Source of the DNA: Chlamydoabsidia padenii
Lineage: Eukaryota; Mucoromycota; Mucoromycetes; Mucorales; Cunninghamellaceae
Direction of reading: 5' to 3'
Length of the DNA stretch: 64,000 bases
NCBI GenBank assembly: GCA_025330725.1
Contig: JAIWND010000002.1
Coordinates: forward strand, 62,001-126,000
Position numbers and translations under genes: made by a program. The stretch's first letter is position 1, and the number at the start of each line of letters is the position of its first letter. Below are positions 11,175 to 21,401 of this stretch, piece by piece. The notes beneath the pieces are model-generated. The model worked only from the letters and a program-made list of their open reading frames with translations, was not told where the DNA came from and searched no databases.

Positions 11175-12264
11175 CTTCAAGAAAAGAAAAGAAAAGAAAA
11201 TGGAAATCGACTTTTCAAGAATTAGGTTTTATGTCGTCGGGATTTGAAAATAACCCAGAAACTTGGTAAGATGAAAGAGACGCAAAGGAATGGTGGCCAT
11301 CCGAATGAAGTAAAAAAAGGCAGTAGAAAAAAAAAAGAAAGTGGAAAGGCAGTAAAAAGCATATGAGCGGGATTTGAAAAGGAACTTTTTATGCCATCAA
11401 TGCAAGCGGCATTTCAAGCATAATGTTAAAGCATACCATAAATGGTCGATTGTTTATATGATAAAAACCAACTTGTCTAGAATAAACATTTGTGAACTAC
11501 AAGTATCCATTAAACAAAAGGGGCTCTAGGCCGCTCGTTTCATTTTCGCCACCAAGATACATACCGAATCTCGATGATTTCTTTTCCTGTTGACCTAAAC
11601 GGGCTTGAAAATGGTGAATGGAAGTAATGTACTGTAGTCCTGAGAAAGTAAAAAAGAGAAATGACTAGTCGTAGTAGACTCTTTACTACTACTTATATAA
11701 GACAATGATGATGAAGATGAACAAGAAGAAGAGAGTGGGGGTAGTGTAAAAGTTTTTTATAAAGTGGCATGAGAAATTCAAGGGTTGACTGTTGTCTTCT
11801 TTATCACAGTTGTTGTTAAAGTGTATTATTAATCCTGATTCATGAAGATAGACGAGGATGACTGGATTCGAATAAAATGATGTGTGGACTTGACGTGGCC
11901 CAGTCGACTGGTAAAGGAGGTTTTCGAGTTCGCGTGCATTTCAATTTTGAACAAGGTGAAGCGACAAGAAAAACAAGTGGAGAAGGTGTGAAGAATAGAC
12001 AAAAGTCAGTCATGTTGGGAGAAGAAGAGAAGACATATAGTGCCATACAGCATCATTTCTACCATGTATAAATGTCTTTGTGTATTTGGGTTGACAAACA
12101 CATACTGTGCCCAAGACTTTTCCCGTTTACATATCCCTAAAAAGTCCTATGTATAAAGTGTTCCAAATGATTATTTTTTATTAAATTCAATTTTAACATA
12201 AATCGTATCTATACTATGGTAAGGAACACTAAAGTACGTGTGTGTATGAAGAGAGAGAGATCGA
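11175..12264. other. Upstream region of the cohesin gene with three motif copies
   Basis: TCGGGATTTGAAA at 11237-11249, GCGGGATTTGAAA at 11367-11379 and GCGGCATTTCAA at 11406-11417 all lie within 250 bp upstream of the first located cohesin exon. Farther right I see no gene. A stretch at about 12100-12200 resembles 19290-19390 (degenerate repeat). Confidence 0.55.
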
Positions 12265-13283
12265 TCAACGAGAGCGTTTGGTGATACATTGGCGTTTGTT
12301 GCTGACTGTCTTTTCGAGGATCCGTTCAAATTCAGGGGTTGCTAGTGAGTTTCGCTTCATTCTGTCTCCGACTATGTAATCATCTTGTGAATAAATCAAG
12401 GTTTTTGTGATAATGTTGGTAATGTCAATATTCGCATGGATTCATTGACTTGTTCAGAGGACATTTGGATGCAATGGGTTAGGTAGACATTCAAGGCATA
12501 ATACATTTCATCAAAATAACCTGTCAAAACCAGTATTTGGTCAATTGATCCAGGCACGGTGAAGCTTCGTAGTTCATATATGATATAAAGTCCGTCGGCC
12601 AAAAGCTTTACCAGATAAAATGTGATAGGTCTGCCTATGGATACATAGGAATAAAAAAAAATAGTTTCTTCATCAAAGCAACAATGGCAATAAAAACACG
12701 CTTACCTACTGCCTCGAATGTCAAGATGTCATCCATGTTATCCACATCAATAGCATTTTTTGCAAATAATCCAAGTCGTACAAAATTCCTACCAATAGCC
12801 GCTGGCGCTTTGCATGCCGCATAATATTAGTGTAAAGATGTTGTTCCTTGGTCGAGTTTCGGTGGACGACAAGGTTGTACAGTACACGTCGAGGAATGTC
12901 TTGATGGTAGATCGTTTCCTTGATTATTGTTGTAATGTACTACAAAGCATCGACAAGTTTCATCCTTCACATAGTCCACAAGTTCTTCAGAGGTTTTCGG
13001 AAATGCATCCACAGTGTGCATATATAAAGTGGTACTGTCATTGAGTGGGACCAGATGACTTGGTTCAACCAATGTTGGCAATTGAGTGATGTTGCTGGCC
13101 AATGATAACATTAGTGTGCTATGTATATGAGTAAAACATTGTGTTTGTCAACTTACGCATATTGGTCACCCACAGGTCGCTGAGGAGTAAGAGCTTCAAA
13201 AATATCATGAGCTTCCTCTTCAGATTCGTCACCAATAAGGTGTTGGAGTTTGTGGTCAAGATAGCCAGGAAGTCTATGAATTG
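12265..13283 (-). pseudogene. Broken copy of an uncharacterised fungal gene family
   Basis: Protein-like exons run on the minus strand: LPGYLDHKLQHLIGDESEEE (exon ending at 13280s), then LVEPSHLVPLNDSTTLYMHT, then VLYNLVVHRNSTKEQHLYT, then PAAIGRNFVRLGLFAKNAID, then FYLVKLLADGLYIIYELRSF, then DYIVGDRMKRNSLATPEFER ending CGTTGA at 12265. The first junction (GC|C ACA) and the one near 12610-12710 are clean. Within the exon 12827-13111 the protein-like reading changes frame twice (near 12930 and 12835), and the exit before the last segment has no in-phase splice pair. I recall similar ADGLY...SFxxPxSI proteins as an expanded family in Mucorales, but cannot verify this. Function unknown. A decayed copy is the simplest reading. 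Confidence 0.45.
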
Positions 13284-13559
13284 CGTTATGTTTTAATTCT
13301 TAGGATTATCTAAAGTAAACTAGAATTGTAGATGAGTAACGAAAAAAAACAAATTGTTTATACTTGCCTAGTCTTTTTACTTTTTTTTTTTTACCTTTTC
13401 TTTCGGCATTATTGTCAGTCTTGTTTAATCAAAGAGTGAGAAGTAGTGTAAAGGAGAAAGAAGGAAGAAGAGAAAAATTTAAACAGCGCCTCATTTTTTT
13501 ATTTCTTAAAAAAAGGCGAGATTCAAGCTTTTCTTTTTTTTCATCTTTCAACTCGACCA

Positions 13560-14153
13560 ATGGTCATCACGAACGGCATCACCACAATCAACTAAAGTCA
13601 TCAAAGGGAACGAAGCGAATCGACAAGCTGGTACTACAACTGCGAAAATGTGACAAACGTTTTTTGATCCAGTTAGTGCAACTTGAAGGTAAGAACCCTC
13701 CTCTTCTTTTTTTTTACTGACTTTTTTAATTCTGTTTTATAGATATAGGTTTACTGCTTCTTACAGGGGACAACGGAGGGAAAGAAGGACATTAACATAT
13801 TCATGCGATGCACTCAACACAGGGACAACTAATGCAGCCATGTTAGCAAGTGGGGGACAAAGATGGCGATGGGTCTACTCTCTGGAACAATATCATCAAA
13901 AGGTAATTGAATAGGGTGGAACAGGACAGGATATCGTGCCTTGAAGCAAAAAAGTAGACACCAACCATCCTTCTTCATTTACGACATTGACTCTTTGATC
14001 CGGCCTGCGTTTGTGCTGCCGCAATTTGAAGCGATACTACCAAACAATTCTTACAGACATTACCAAGTGAATCATGGCGCCACCTTTGACACTAGGAAGG
14101 ATGGTGAGCACATAACCTTTTTGTTACAGAAGAATAGTTTAGATGTAGTATAG
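13560..14153 (+). CDS. Uncharacterised short gene or gene remnant
   Basis: A likely coding pair: an exon from about 13743 with RGQRRERRTLTYS, then ALNTGTTNAAMLASGGQRWR and WVYSLEQYHQ (to about 13902), joined in phase across a roughly 40-nt GTAATT...GAAG intron to QKSRHQPSFFIYDIDSLIRP ... YRHYQVNHGATFDTRKDGEH and a stop at 14151-14153. An upstream Lys/His-rich segment (13562-13688, ending AG|GTAAGA) may be exon 1, but its phase does not match the reading of the next exon. I do not recognise the family. It neighbours a broken gene copy and a minisatellite, so it may be decaying too. Confidence 0.35.
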
Positions 14154-14639
14154 TATACCCATAGTTTTATATCATACCAATAAAATCAAACACTTTTAAA
14201 TAAAAACTCTACTTGTCATATTACATTCGACTTTGATATTTGATCGCATAAAACCTCTATTTATATAAAACACCTAAATGTAGACCTGTTTTATTAGATT
14301 TGTACATAAAAAATTCATATAATACATAAGACTATAATTTTATATAGTTTAACTATGATAGCTTCAATAGCCTATCAATAGCCCTTTAACCTATTTAGTG
14401 CCTAGTGATAGGAATCTGATTATGAGATGACGGATGGTAGGTTACAGTGAGTTTAACCCATATCAACCTGACACGTTAAACAGAGTACTATCACACCCAG
14501 GGTAAATCCAAATAATGTATAAAGTAAAAAGATAAAAGGAGACAAACAATAAGATAATTTTATTAAAGATGAGATTGTAGTGAAGAGGATAACATATATA
14601 GAGTTGGTATTGGATGTAGTTGTGTTTATGTGTTTTTGT
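14154..14639. other. AT-rich spacer
   Basis: No gene seen. The sequence is AT-rich with ATATAAAACAC-like stretches that resemble the region 19570-19800. Confidence 0.4.
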
Positions 14640-15625
14640 GATGTTTTTGTTCACTTTTCTTGTAGCAGCATGGTATATAAAGAGCCATTTTATAGGATGT
14701 AGTTGTGTTTATGTGTTTTTGTGATGTTTTTGTTCACTTTTCTTTTGGCAGCAGGGTATATAAAGGAGCCATGGTATATGGTGTAGTGACATTATTGTAT
14801 TATTGTATTATTGTATTATTGTTTGTTGGTGATGTTTTTGTTCGTCTTCTTTGTGACAGCAGGGTATATAAGAGAGCCATGGTATAAAATGTAGTGGTGT
14901 TTTGTCTTGTGGCAGCAGAGAATAGAAAGGAGCCATGGTATAGGATGCAGTGGTGTTTTATCTTGTGGCAGCAGAGTATCAAAGAGAGCCATGGTATAGG
15001 ACGTAGTGGTGTTTTATCTTGTGGCAGCAGAGTATCGAAGAAGCCATGGTATAGGATGCAGTGGTGTTTTTGTCTTGTGGCAGTAGATTATAGAAAGGAG
15101 CCATGGTATAGGATGCAGTGGTGTTTTTGTCTTGTGGCAGTAGATTATAGAAAGGAGCCATGGTATAGGATGCAGTGGTGTTTTTGTCTTGTGGCAGTAG
15201 ATTATAGAAAGGAGCCATGGTATAGGATGCAGTGGTGTTTTATCTTGTGGCAGCAGAGTATCGAAGAAGTCATGGTATAGAATGCAGTGGTGTTTTGTCT
15301 TGTGGCAGCAGAGTATCGAAGAAGCCATGGTATAGGATGCAGTGGTGTTTTATCTTGTGGCAGCAGAGTATCGAAGAAGCCATGGTATAGGATGCAGTGG
15401 TGTTTTATCTTGTGGCAGCAGAGTATATAAGAGAGCCATGGTATAGGATGCAGTGGTGTTTTATCTTGTGGCAGCAGAGTATCGAAGAAGCCATGGTATA
15501 GGATGCAGTGGTGTTTTTGTCTTGTGGCAGTAGATTATAGAAAGGAGCCATGGTATAGGATGCAGTGGTGTTTTGTCTTGTGGTAGCAAATTATAGAAAG
15601 AAGCCATGGTATAGGATGCAGTGGT
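14640..15625. repeat. Minisatellite, 55-57 bp period, about 16 units
   Basis: CCATGGTAT recurs at 14933, 14989, 15044, 15101, 15158, 15215, (15270), 15325, 15380, 15436, 15491, 15548 and 15604, with three or four more degenerate units from about 14640. Two unit types alternate: a 55-bp type (GCAGCAGAGTATCGAAGAA) and a 57-bp type (GCAGTAGATTATAGAAAGGA), including a run of three 57-bp units at 15044-15215. Every unit carries an NcoI-like CCATGG. Open frames cross it on both strands only because the unit lacks stops; I do not regard them as genes. Confidence 0.95.
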
Positions 15626-15813
15626 GTTTTGTGTTGTTTTGTGTTGTTTTTGTGTTGTTTTTGTGTTGTTTTTGTGTTGTTTTTGTGTTGTTTTTTGTTG
15701 TTTTTTGTTGTTTTGGTGTTGTTGTGTTGATTGAAAGTAAAATAATGAATAAAAAGAATATAAAATACACTAATGATATAAAAAAAGATAAAATATATGG
15801 TTACTGAAGGTAC

Positions 15814-15870
<57 letters not shown>

Positions 15871-16100
15871 TTTTTTGCTTTTTTTTTAGTAACAACAATG
15901 GTATATAAAGAGGTATAGGATAGAAAAAGATAATATATATAATTAAAGAAGGACTGATGTTTTTTATTTTTCTTGTGTTTTCTTGTGTTTTTTTGTTTTT
16001 TTTGTTTTTTTTGTTTTTTTTTCTGGTATCATCATAAGTATATAAAGAGATAAGTTATAAAGGGATAAGTATATAGAGGGATAAGTATAATAAAAGGATA
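15626..16100. repeat. GTTTT/GTGTT microsatellite, 51-T tract and small GGATAAGTATA repeats
   Basis: Immediately after the minisatellite comes a TGTGTTGTTTT-type microsatellite (15626-15730), then a run of 51 T (15817-15867) followed by TTTGC repeats, T-rich DNA to about 16020, and four copies of a GGATAAGTATA-like word (16040-16100). Together with the minisatellite this is about 1.4 kb of simple sequence. Confidence 0.85.
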
Positions 16101-16378
16101 AGTATAAAAAAAGGGTATCAACACAACAACACCAAAGGAAGACCGCGGCTTTGACCATACGAGCACCTGAAGGACCAGGACATCCACCCCCCATTCTAGC
16201 GGGTCAAGAGATCCACCTTATATCGCTTACCCCCTCGCCATTAATATTTCCTGGTTCCCGCACCCCCACGACTTCCACCCCCAGCATCCTCCCTCCGGCC
16301 CCGACAAGACTTCCCGCCCCCATTGTCTTACCTACTTCAACCTACCATCAAAGTCTACCTGCGCAAACTTTGTTATCT
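16101..16378. other. GC/C-rich patch of unknown origin
   Basis: From about 16140 to 16330 the plus strand becomes strongly C-rich, unlike the AT-rich surroundings. It can be read as a Pro/Ser/Thr-rich peptide (16151-16411) but has no recognisable domain, start context or splice structure. Confidence 0.4.
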
Positions 16379-17260
16379 TCACATCAATCGGATTGTATAT
16401 TCTACCAGTAGGAAGAGCTTGATAACGGCGTTATAAAAGTTTCCATTTGGCAGAGCAACAAGTGAATCCATCCATTTCCAACGAGAAAAGCTATTTGTCC
16501 CCCCTCCTCCTCTTATCCAAGGTTGAAGAGGAGGAGGGGGAGGGAATAAGATAAAGAGGAAAAAAAAAAAAGAGTGATGAGTGTCATTATATAGATTGAC
16601 AATATGTTCATTGTTTCTTTTCAAACAACTTACCATAGTATAAAGCCGGCTGCCACTATGGATGTCCTTGTTGTAACTCGGGAGATATTTGAGCGTGTTA
16701 AAAAAAAAAAAAAAAAAGTTAGTTAAGTAGAAGGATATGTTTTGTTTGTTTTACCTTTTGTTGAGACCATTAAGATAACCTACAAGTTCTCCCCCCCCCC
16801 GGAGAAGAGGGGGGGGGGATTGTTGTGTTTAAAAAGAAGAAGAAATGAAGTTAGTTAAGAAGAAGGATATGTTTTGTTTATTTTACCTTTTATTGAGACC
16901 ATTAAGATAACCTACAAGTTCCCTCCCCTCTTCTCCGTGGGGGGAGGGGATTGTTGTGTTTAAAAAGAAGAAGAAAAGAAGTTAGTTAAGAAGAAGAAGA
17001 AGAAGTTAGTTAAGAAGAAGAAGAAGAAGAAGGATATGTCTTTTTTTTTATTACCTTATTTAAATGACCGAGTCCACCGAGCACCAGAAAGATGGACAAT
17101 GGAATGGATTCACAAGTTGCTTGACCTAATATCATCAACAATCATTTAAAACAAATGTTAACAAGTTACCTTAATCTAATAGGAATCCAATTAACCAAAC
17201 AGAATTAAACGGTGTTCTTGCAAGTAGACCCAATGATAGGATCCATAAATAAGCATGAGT
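16379..17260 (-). CDS. Uncharacterised multi-pass membrane protein with duplicated microexon
   Basis: Phase-consistent exons on the minus strand: 17055-17125 (IPLSIFLVLGGLGHLNK), a 25-nt microexon present in two copies (16887-16911 and 16755-16779), 16634-16676 (VTTRTSIVAAGFIL) and 16379-16490 (FSRWKWMDSLVALPNG ... KLFLLVEYTIRLM, stop at 16379). The reading frame stays open only if exactly one microexon copy is used (VILMVSTK); using both shifts the frame. An upstream hydrophobic exon near 17180-17260 (YLWILSLGLLARTPFNSVWL) fits the style, but an in-frame TAA precedes its best donor, so the 5' end is unresolved or the gene is decaying. Family not recognised. The preceding minus-strand gene ends at 17284. 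Confidence 0.45.
16501..16539. repeat. Perfect hairpin in an intron
   Basis: CCCCTCCTCCTCTT (16501-16514) pairs with AAGAGGAGGAGGGG (16526-16539) across an 11-nt loop. It lies just inside the intron before the last exon of the membrane-protein gene. Confidence 0.8.
16718..16980. repeat. 132-bp tandem duplication carrying a microexon and a C/G hairpin
   Basis: Copy 1 (16718-16849) and copy 2 (16850-16980) share GTTAGTTAAG..., the microexon with its splice sites, a hairpin and a TTGTTGTGTTTAAAAAGAAG tail. Partial third units follow (16981-17040). The hairpin arms differ but pair within each copy: C10/G10 (16791-16800 with 16809-16818) against CCCTCCCC/GGGGAGGG (16921-16948). Confidence 0.85.
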
Positions 17261-17283
17261 TTGATCACATCAAGTCAGCGCCT

Positions 17284-17478
17284 TCATAGAGTTTTAGCCA
17301 AGAGCTTCACATCGTAGGGACCAGACATAGAGGAGGGAGTAAACGAGGGATAAGGATCCACTCCATCGCCACCGTCATAGTGCGAGTAGATGTCCAGCAG
17401 GTGTCGACAAGTCGCAGCACAGACCGGCCACCCTAGCCACCACCACCATCACCACCATCAACAATAACCAGGCCCATA

Positions 17479-17531
<53 letters not shown>

Positions 17532-18041
17532 TTAGTATTCATCCACATCCACATCAATCAGTACTATTTTTTTTTCTTACCGGAAAGCCACCCCATTCCT
17601 GTGATGAGATCTTCCATGTCATCGTGCACTTTATTGCTTGAGGGAGGGTCAGTCGAGACTAGAGATTGACATAAAAAGACATATAGGTTAGATCAATATT
17701 GATTCACTTTAACATTTTTTTTTTTGATTTTGATTTCCCTTACCTTGTAACTTTTCAAATGACAAACACAAAGAAGACTCGGCCATTCTTTCTTCTCTGA
17801 GTTTTTCAGCTTTCCGGCGCATCAAATCCATAATTTCCCGTTGCAAGGGACTAACTTTTACAGGGGCAAATCGCCCAGGACCTGTCCACCGAGGCCGTTG
17901 CCGCCGTCGCCACCGCCATCGTTGTACCGCAACGATTACGCCCACTAAGAGAGCCGCAAATGCCAGAGCCCAGTATGGGTTGGCAGTAATAATAGAGAGT
18001 GAATAGTAGTAAAGAGCAGAGAGCGATAGAGAGAAGATCAT
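17284..18041 (-). CDS. Small uncharacterised membrane protein
   Basis: Three phase-consistent exons, 17744-18041, 17581-17658 and 17284-17432, give 174 residues. The N-terminus has two adjacent hydrophobic segments (MIFSLSLSALYYYSLSII, then WALAFAALLVGVIVAVQ), a very basic RWRWRRRQRPR stretch, and an SPLQREIMDLMRRKAEKLRE helix. The C-terminal part reads LLDIYSHYDGGDGVDPYPSF. The last intron holds an (AT)n microsatellite (17482-17529) and a GGT/GTGG-rich end. Probably an endomembrane anchor protein with a cytosolic tail; I do not recognise the family. Confidence 0.6.
17482..17529. repeat. (AT)n microsatellite in an intron
   Basis: About 24 TA repeats within the last intron of the small membrane-protein gene. 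Confidence 0.95.
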
Positions 18042-19936
18042 TGTAATACACAAGAGAAAGTAAAGTAAAGAAAAAAAAGAGGGAAACTTTTGTTTATCTG
18101 GGGAAAAAAAAATTCTCCACAAACTCGCGTAGTCGTGTAACACGACACGACATTTTTTGAAAACCTGTACAATACTTTCACACCCCGACAGCGACTCCTC
18201 TTTCCATTGATCCTAAAGCAACTCACTCTATCCATTTAAACATTCCTCTACCCAGATTCAACATCGCCAACAAGGATCTATCCATTTTTGTAACCAAACA
18301 ACTCTCATTTAACAACTAACTATTCGCCACATCATCAACTACTTCCAAAGCAACAACACTAACAGCAAAAACGAATGGATGAAACTTGCAACAGTGGTAC
18401 AGAAAGAAAAGAAAAAGGTAAAACAGCAGCTGTTGTTTACACTAAACTTACTCTCTATAGTACTATTATAGGTCATTATAACTGAACTGGGACAGCGAGT
18501 GCCCATATTGATGGAATCCGGTATCAAAGACGGTAAGAACTGACCATTGCGAAAGGAATCAAGGAAACTACTCGTCTTTATCATGCAGTAGATCAGGAAC
18601 ACAGTCAAGCGAAGTAATCAAAACGATGATACAAGCACCTTCAAGACCATACAACTGATTAGGGTCATGATGCGATAAAGGATCTCACTGTCAGGGTACT
18701 CATAATCATGAAAAAGGTAAAGTATAAAGTTGATAATAGTATCTACACTTGTTGACTCCTTCTCTTTACATAATAGAAGACACGGCACGACATACGATAC
18801 TCTACATTAAACAGCATAAAGTATTGCCTTTTATGGGGCTAATAGCGCCTATCAACGAACAGTAATAGATGTATTCCACCTTATATCATCCACCATACTT
18901 GAATATCTTTGCTAGAATAATAATTAGTATAGTTTAATCCCCTCCCCGATATGAATTGATTAACCAATAAAGGTACTTGAATTAAAACATAGCAACAGCG
19001 TGCATGAATGACATTGTCAAGTAATAAAGATAGTGCTTCCATCGTCACTAAAAACGTAATATGAGTATGAATATAGTTGTACCCGTCATTTATTTCGTAT
19101 TGACAAGGCCAAAAAAAAGAAAAAAAAAGTTCACAGCTCAGTCTTCTTCTGTGTGTTATGCTGCTAAAAAGTGAGATAGGAAAAGAAAGATGGGTCAAAG
19201 AAAAGGAGGCATGGTAGTAAAAGACTGGTTGCACAAGAACAAGTTGTGCTTTCCAATGTCGTGTCATCCAGTATCATATGTATCAGGTCGACGAACAATC
19301 AACTACCCAAGTCTTTTTCCGTTTATCATCAAGTCCTATCTGTAAAGTGTCACATATGATTTCTTTTGATTACATTCAGTTCAAACAAGAACCACTTCTA
19401 TCGTAGGCCTATGTCTGTTTGTCTGTCTATTCTATGGCAAAATGGAGAGGGTGGTAAAAAGACAGCAAAAAGTAAGAGGGATGCATCCCAAAATCGGTAT
19501 AGGTGATTTAGTCCCTACAAAGGCTTTTGATGTGCTTTAGGGAACATTGTACACTTCCTCCTTCTGATTATACCCTAAAAGCCTATTTATTTTACCTTTG
19601 TATAAAAGTCCTCTACTTTTACATTTTATGTAAAACCCCCTTTATGTAAGGATATTATATCGAAGCCCTATTCCAGCTTTAACAAATCTATATAATATAA
19701 AACCTCTATTCTGCACTAATAAATCTTCGTCAATCATATACTGTACAAACATCTTTTATTTATCAATAAACTATACTATCAAGTATACTATAATATCTAA
19801 CTAGTCCTATAAAGCAAAGTCGGCTTTATACAGAAAAAAAAAAAAAAAAACATCCCGGAATGTTATTGTTGTTGTTGTTGGTTGATGACATAGTTCCTGA
19901 CAGTGGTAACTGCCCGATCCCAGTTGATCCTTGATG
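18042..19936. other. Gene-poor stretch with possible exon fragments
   Basis: A phase-consistent but tiny three-exon reading (18379-18417, 18472-18532, 18589-18617; KLATVVQKEKKKVIITELGQ) may be a fragment of a larger lost gene. The 128-codon minus-strand open frame at 18881-19267 has no recognisable content. The stretch 19290-19390 resembles 12100-12200. A GCGG-type motif is not evident here. Confidence 0.35.
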
Positions 19937-20501
19937 CTATCTAACTTGCCGGTGGATGGTTTTGGAGACATTCTTGGTATAATAGACGAGACGGGTTGAC
20001 ATCTTGTTCACTGAATTGACCTTGCGAGCCTTCACCCGATGATAAAGATACCATATTCTTGACTTTGAGAGTGACCTATAACAGAGGCGCATCAAAATCA
20101 TTAGTTCGTCTTTTCACCTTGATTATCTTCATGTTACTTACAAGTGGAAGGGTTGTTGATTTGATGAAGAGCCAATTTCAAAGTCCCGCCATGAGTTTTG
20201 CATAATCACTGATGAGCGTTCCACAAAAAAAAAAAAAAAAGTTATCAGTTAGTAGTTCCAACGATCGTGACTTTGCAGATTCTAAAAGTAAGAAAATGAG
20301 TATAGCTGGATTGTTACTACTAATTTCACTTACCATGATGATCCTGATGAGTTGTTGTGACATGTCTCAGTTAAAAACATGTTCTTCAAAGCCAAAGTTT
20401 TCAGTAATGTCCTTGATAATAGCGCGGTTTGTTACAGCGTCCATAAATAGCTTGAGATCTTTGTCGACAGCATACGGTTCCAGGAGGAGGATAGAGGACA
20501 T
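19937..20501 (-). pseudogene. Uncharacterised multi-exon gene remnant
   Basis: Minus-strand exon-like segments: SSILLLEPYAVDKDLKLFMD from ATG 20501, interrupted by an in-frame TGA; MSQQLIRIIM ending in ATG|GTAAGT; VIMQNSWRDFEIGSSSNQQP ending TT|GTAAGT; then SKSRIWYLYHRVKARKVNSV ending at a TAG (19937). Splice-like borders are good, but stops interrupt the reading. The stretch 20176-20190 (TTTCAAAGTCCCGCC) resembles the recurring intergenic motif with one extra base, so part of this may instead be regulatory. Function unknown. Confidence 0.3.
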
Positions 20502-21076
20502 TGTACTTTAATAATAATAAAATAATGACGCCATTAATAACTATTGCATACTTTCCTTTCATGGACAAATATATATATATATATATATCAATGTTGTATC
20601 TTACAGTAACTGATGGGTATGGGTTTCTACATAAAGGCAGCTGCCTGGTAGATCATATTCTTGATGTATTGCTAAATAATTCACCAGACCATATCCTGGA
20701 GGTCACCTTTGTTAACTAGAGGAATATCAACAAAATGGAGTAAGTTGATCAGTATCTTATAAACGCCCTATTGTTTTCGTTACCTTACTGTATGTTTTCA
20801 ATTCTGTGGCATCAGATGGCATTATTTAGAGCATCTTGATACTCATGTATCAAACAAAAGCTACCGTCAGAGCATATGTAATCGCGTCCTTTCCACACAA
20901 TGAAGACTTGACTAACACCAGGAACAAATCAAGTTGATAGAAACCATCTAGAGATGGGTCCATTAGGATCACTAGAATTAGACACCGAGTTTACATAGTT
21001 AAAAAATCCGCCATAAAAAAGGATGCGGTCCAACGTAAAGTAAGCAAAGGAGACTACCAACAAGACTTGACCATTT
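20502..21076. other. Gene-poor stretch
   Basis: An (AT)n microsatellite is at 20571-20588. No gene supported. Confidence 0.4.
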
Positions 21077-21335
21077 TCAAATACTCGACTTCAATACAAT
21101 GTCGTTCCAAGAGCCAATGATCCACTGTGTATTCTTTAAAAATGAGACATTGGTAAAAGAAGAAGCCAAACCAAATCGTTTTCCAATAAAACGGAAAGGG
21201 CCATTCATGTTGGATAAAAAAGGACGAGTTAGGTGAAAGGGATTTCGCACCCAGACTTTTACAAAAAGCGCGGAATTTAAAAACGCGGATATGCCTCCCA
21301 CCAAGGTAGAGCCAAAGCAAGTATACTGTACAATC
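21077..21335 (-). pseudogene. Possible complex I B14.7/NDUFA11-like (Tim17-family) exon
   Basis: A minus-strand exon after a TTGTACAG acceptor reads YTCFGSTLVGGISAFLNSAL, then VWVRNPFHLTRP, then GPFRFIGKRFGLASSFTNVS, ending with a stop at 21077. The Gly-rich helices and spacing recall Tim17-family proteins such as the 21.3-kDa subunit of mitochondrial complex I. No start exon and no in-phase downstream exon were found, so a remnant is likely. The family call is tentative. Confidence 0.25.
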
Positions 21336-21339
21336 CAAA

Positions 21340-21366
21340 AGATAAAAGACTATCAGTCATTGTAAG

Positions 21367-21401
<35 letters not shown>

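Noticed and set aside
13364..13720. 118-codon open frame on the plus strand
   Set aside because: Mostly Phe/Lys/Ser from T- and A-rich DNA; at most its last 40 codons may be an exon.
14800..15328. Repetitive open frames on both strands (repeats of WYRMQWCF-type and YHGFF-type words)
   Set aside because: They are translations of the 55/57-bp minisatellite; unit length is not a constant multiple of three and both strands are open.
14933..15625. CRISPR-like array of regularly spaced repeats
   Set aside because: There are no unique spacers: the whole unit repeats, and the host is a fungus.
16718..16980. Transposon with terminal inverted repeats
   Set aside because: The C/G hairpins are internal, differ between copies and have no target-site duplication; a plain tandem duplication explains the unit.
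18881..19267. 128-codon open frame on the minus strand
   Set aside because: Low-complexity hydrophobic content, no domain, no splice context and no start signal.
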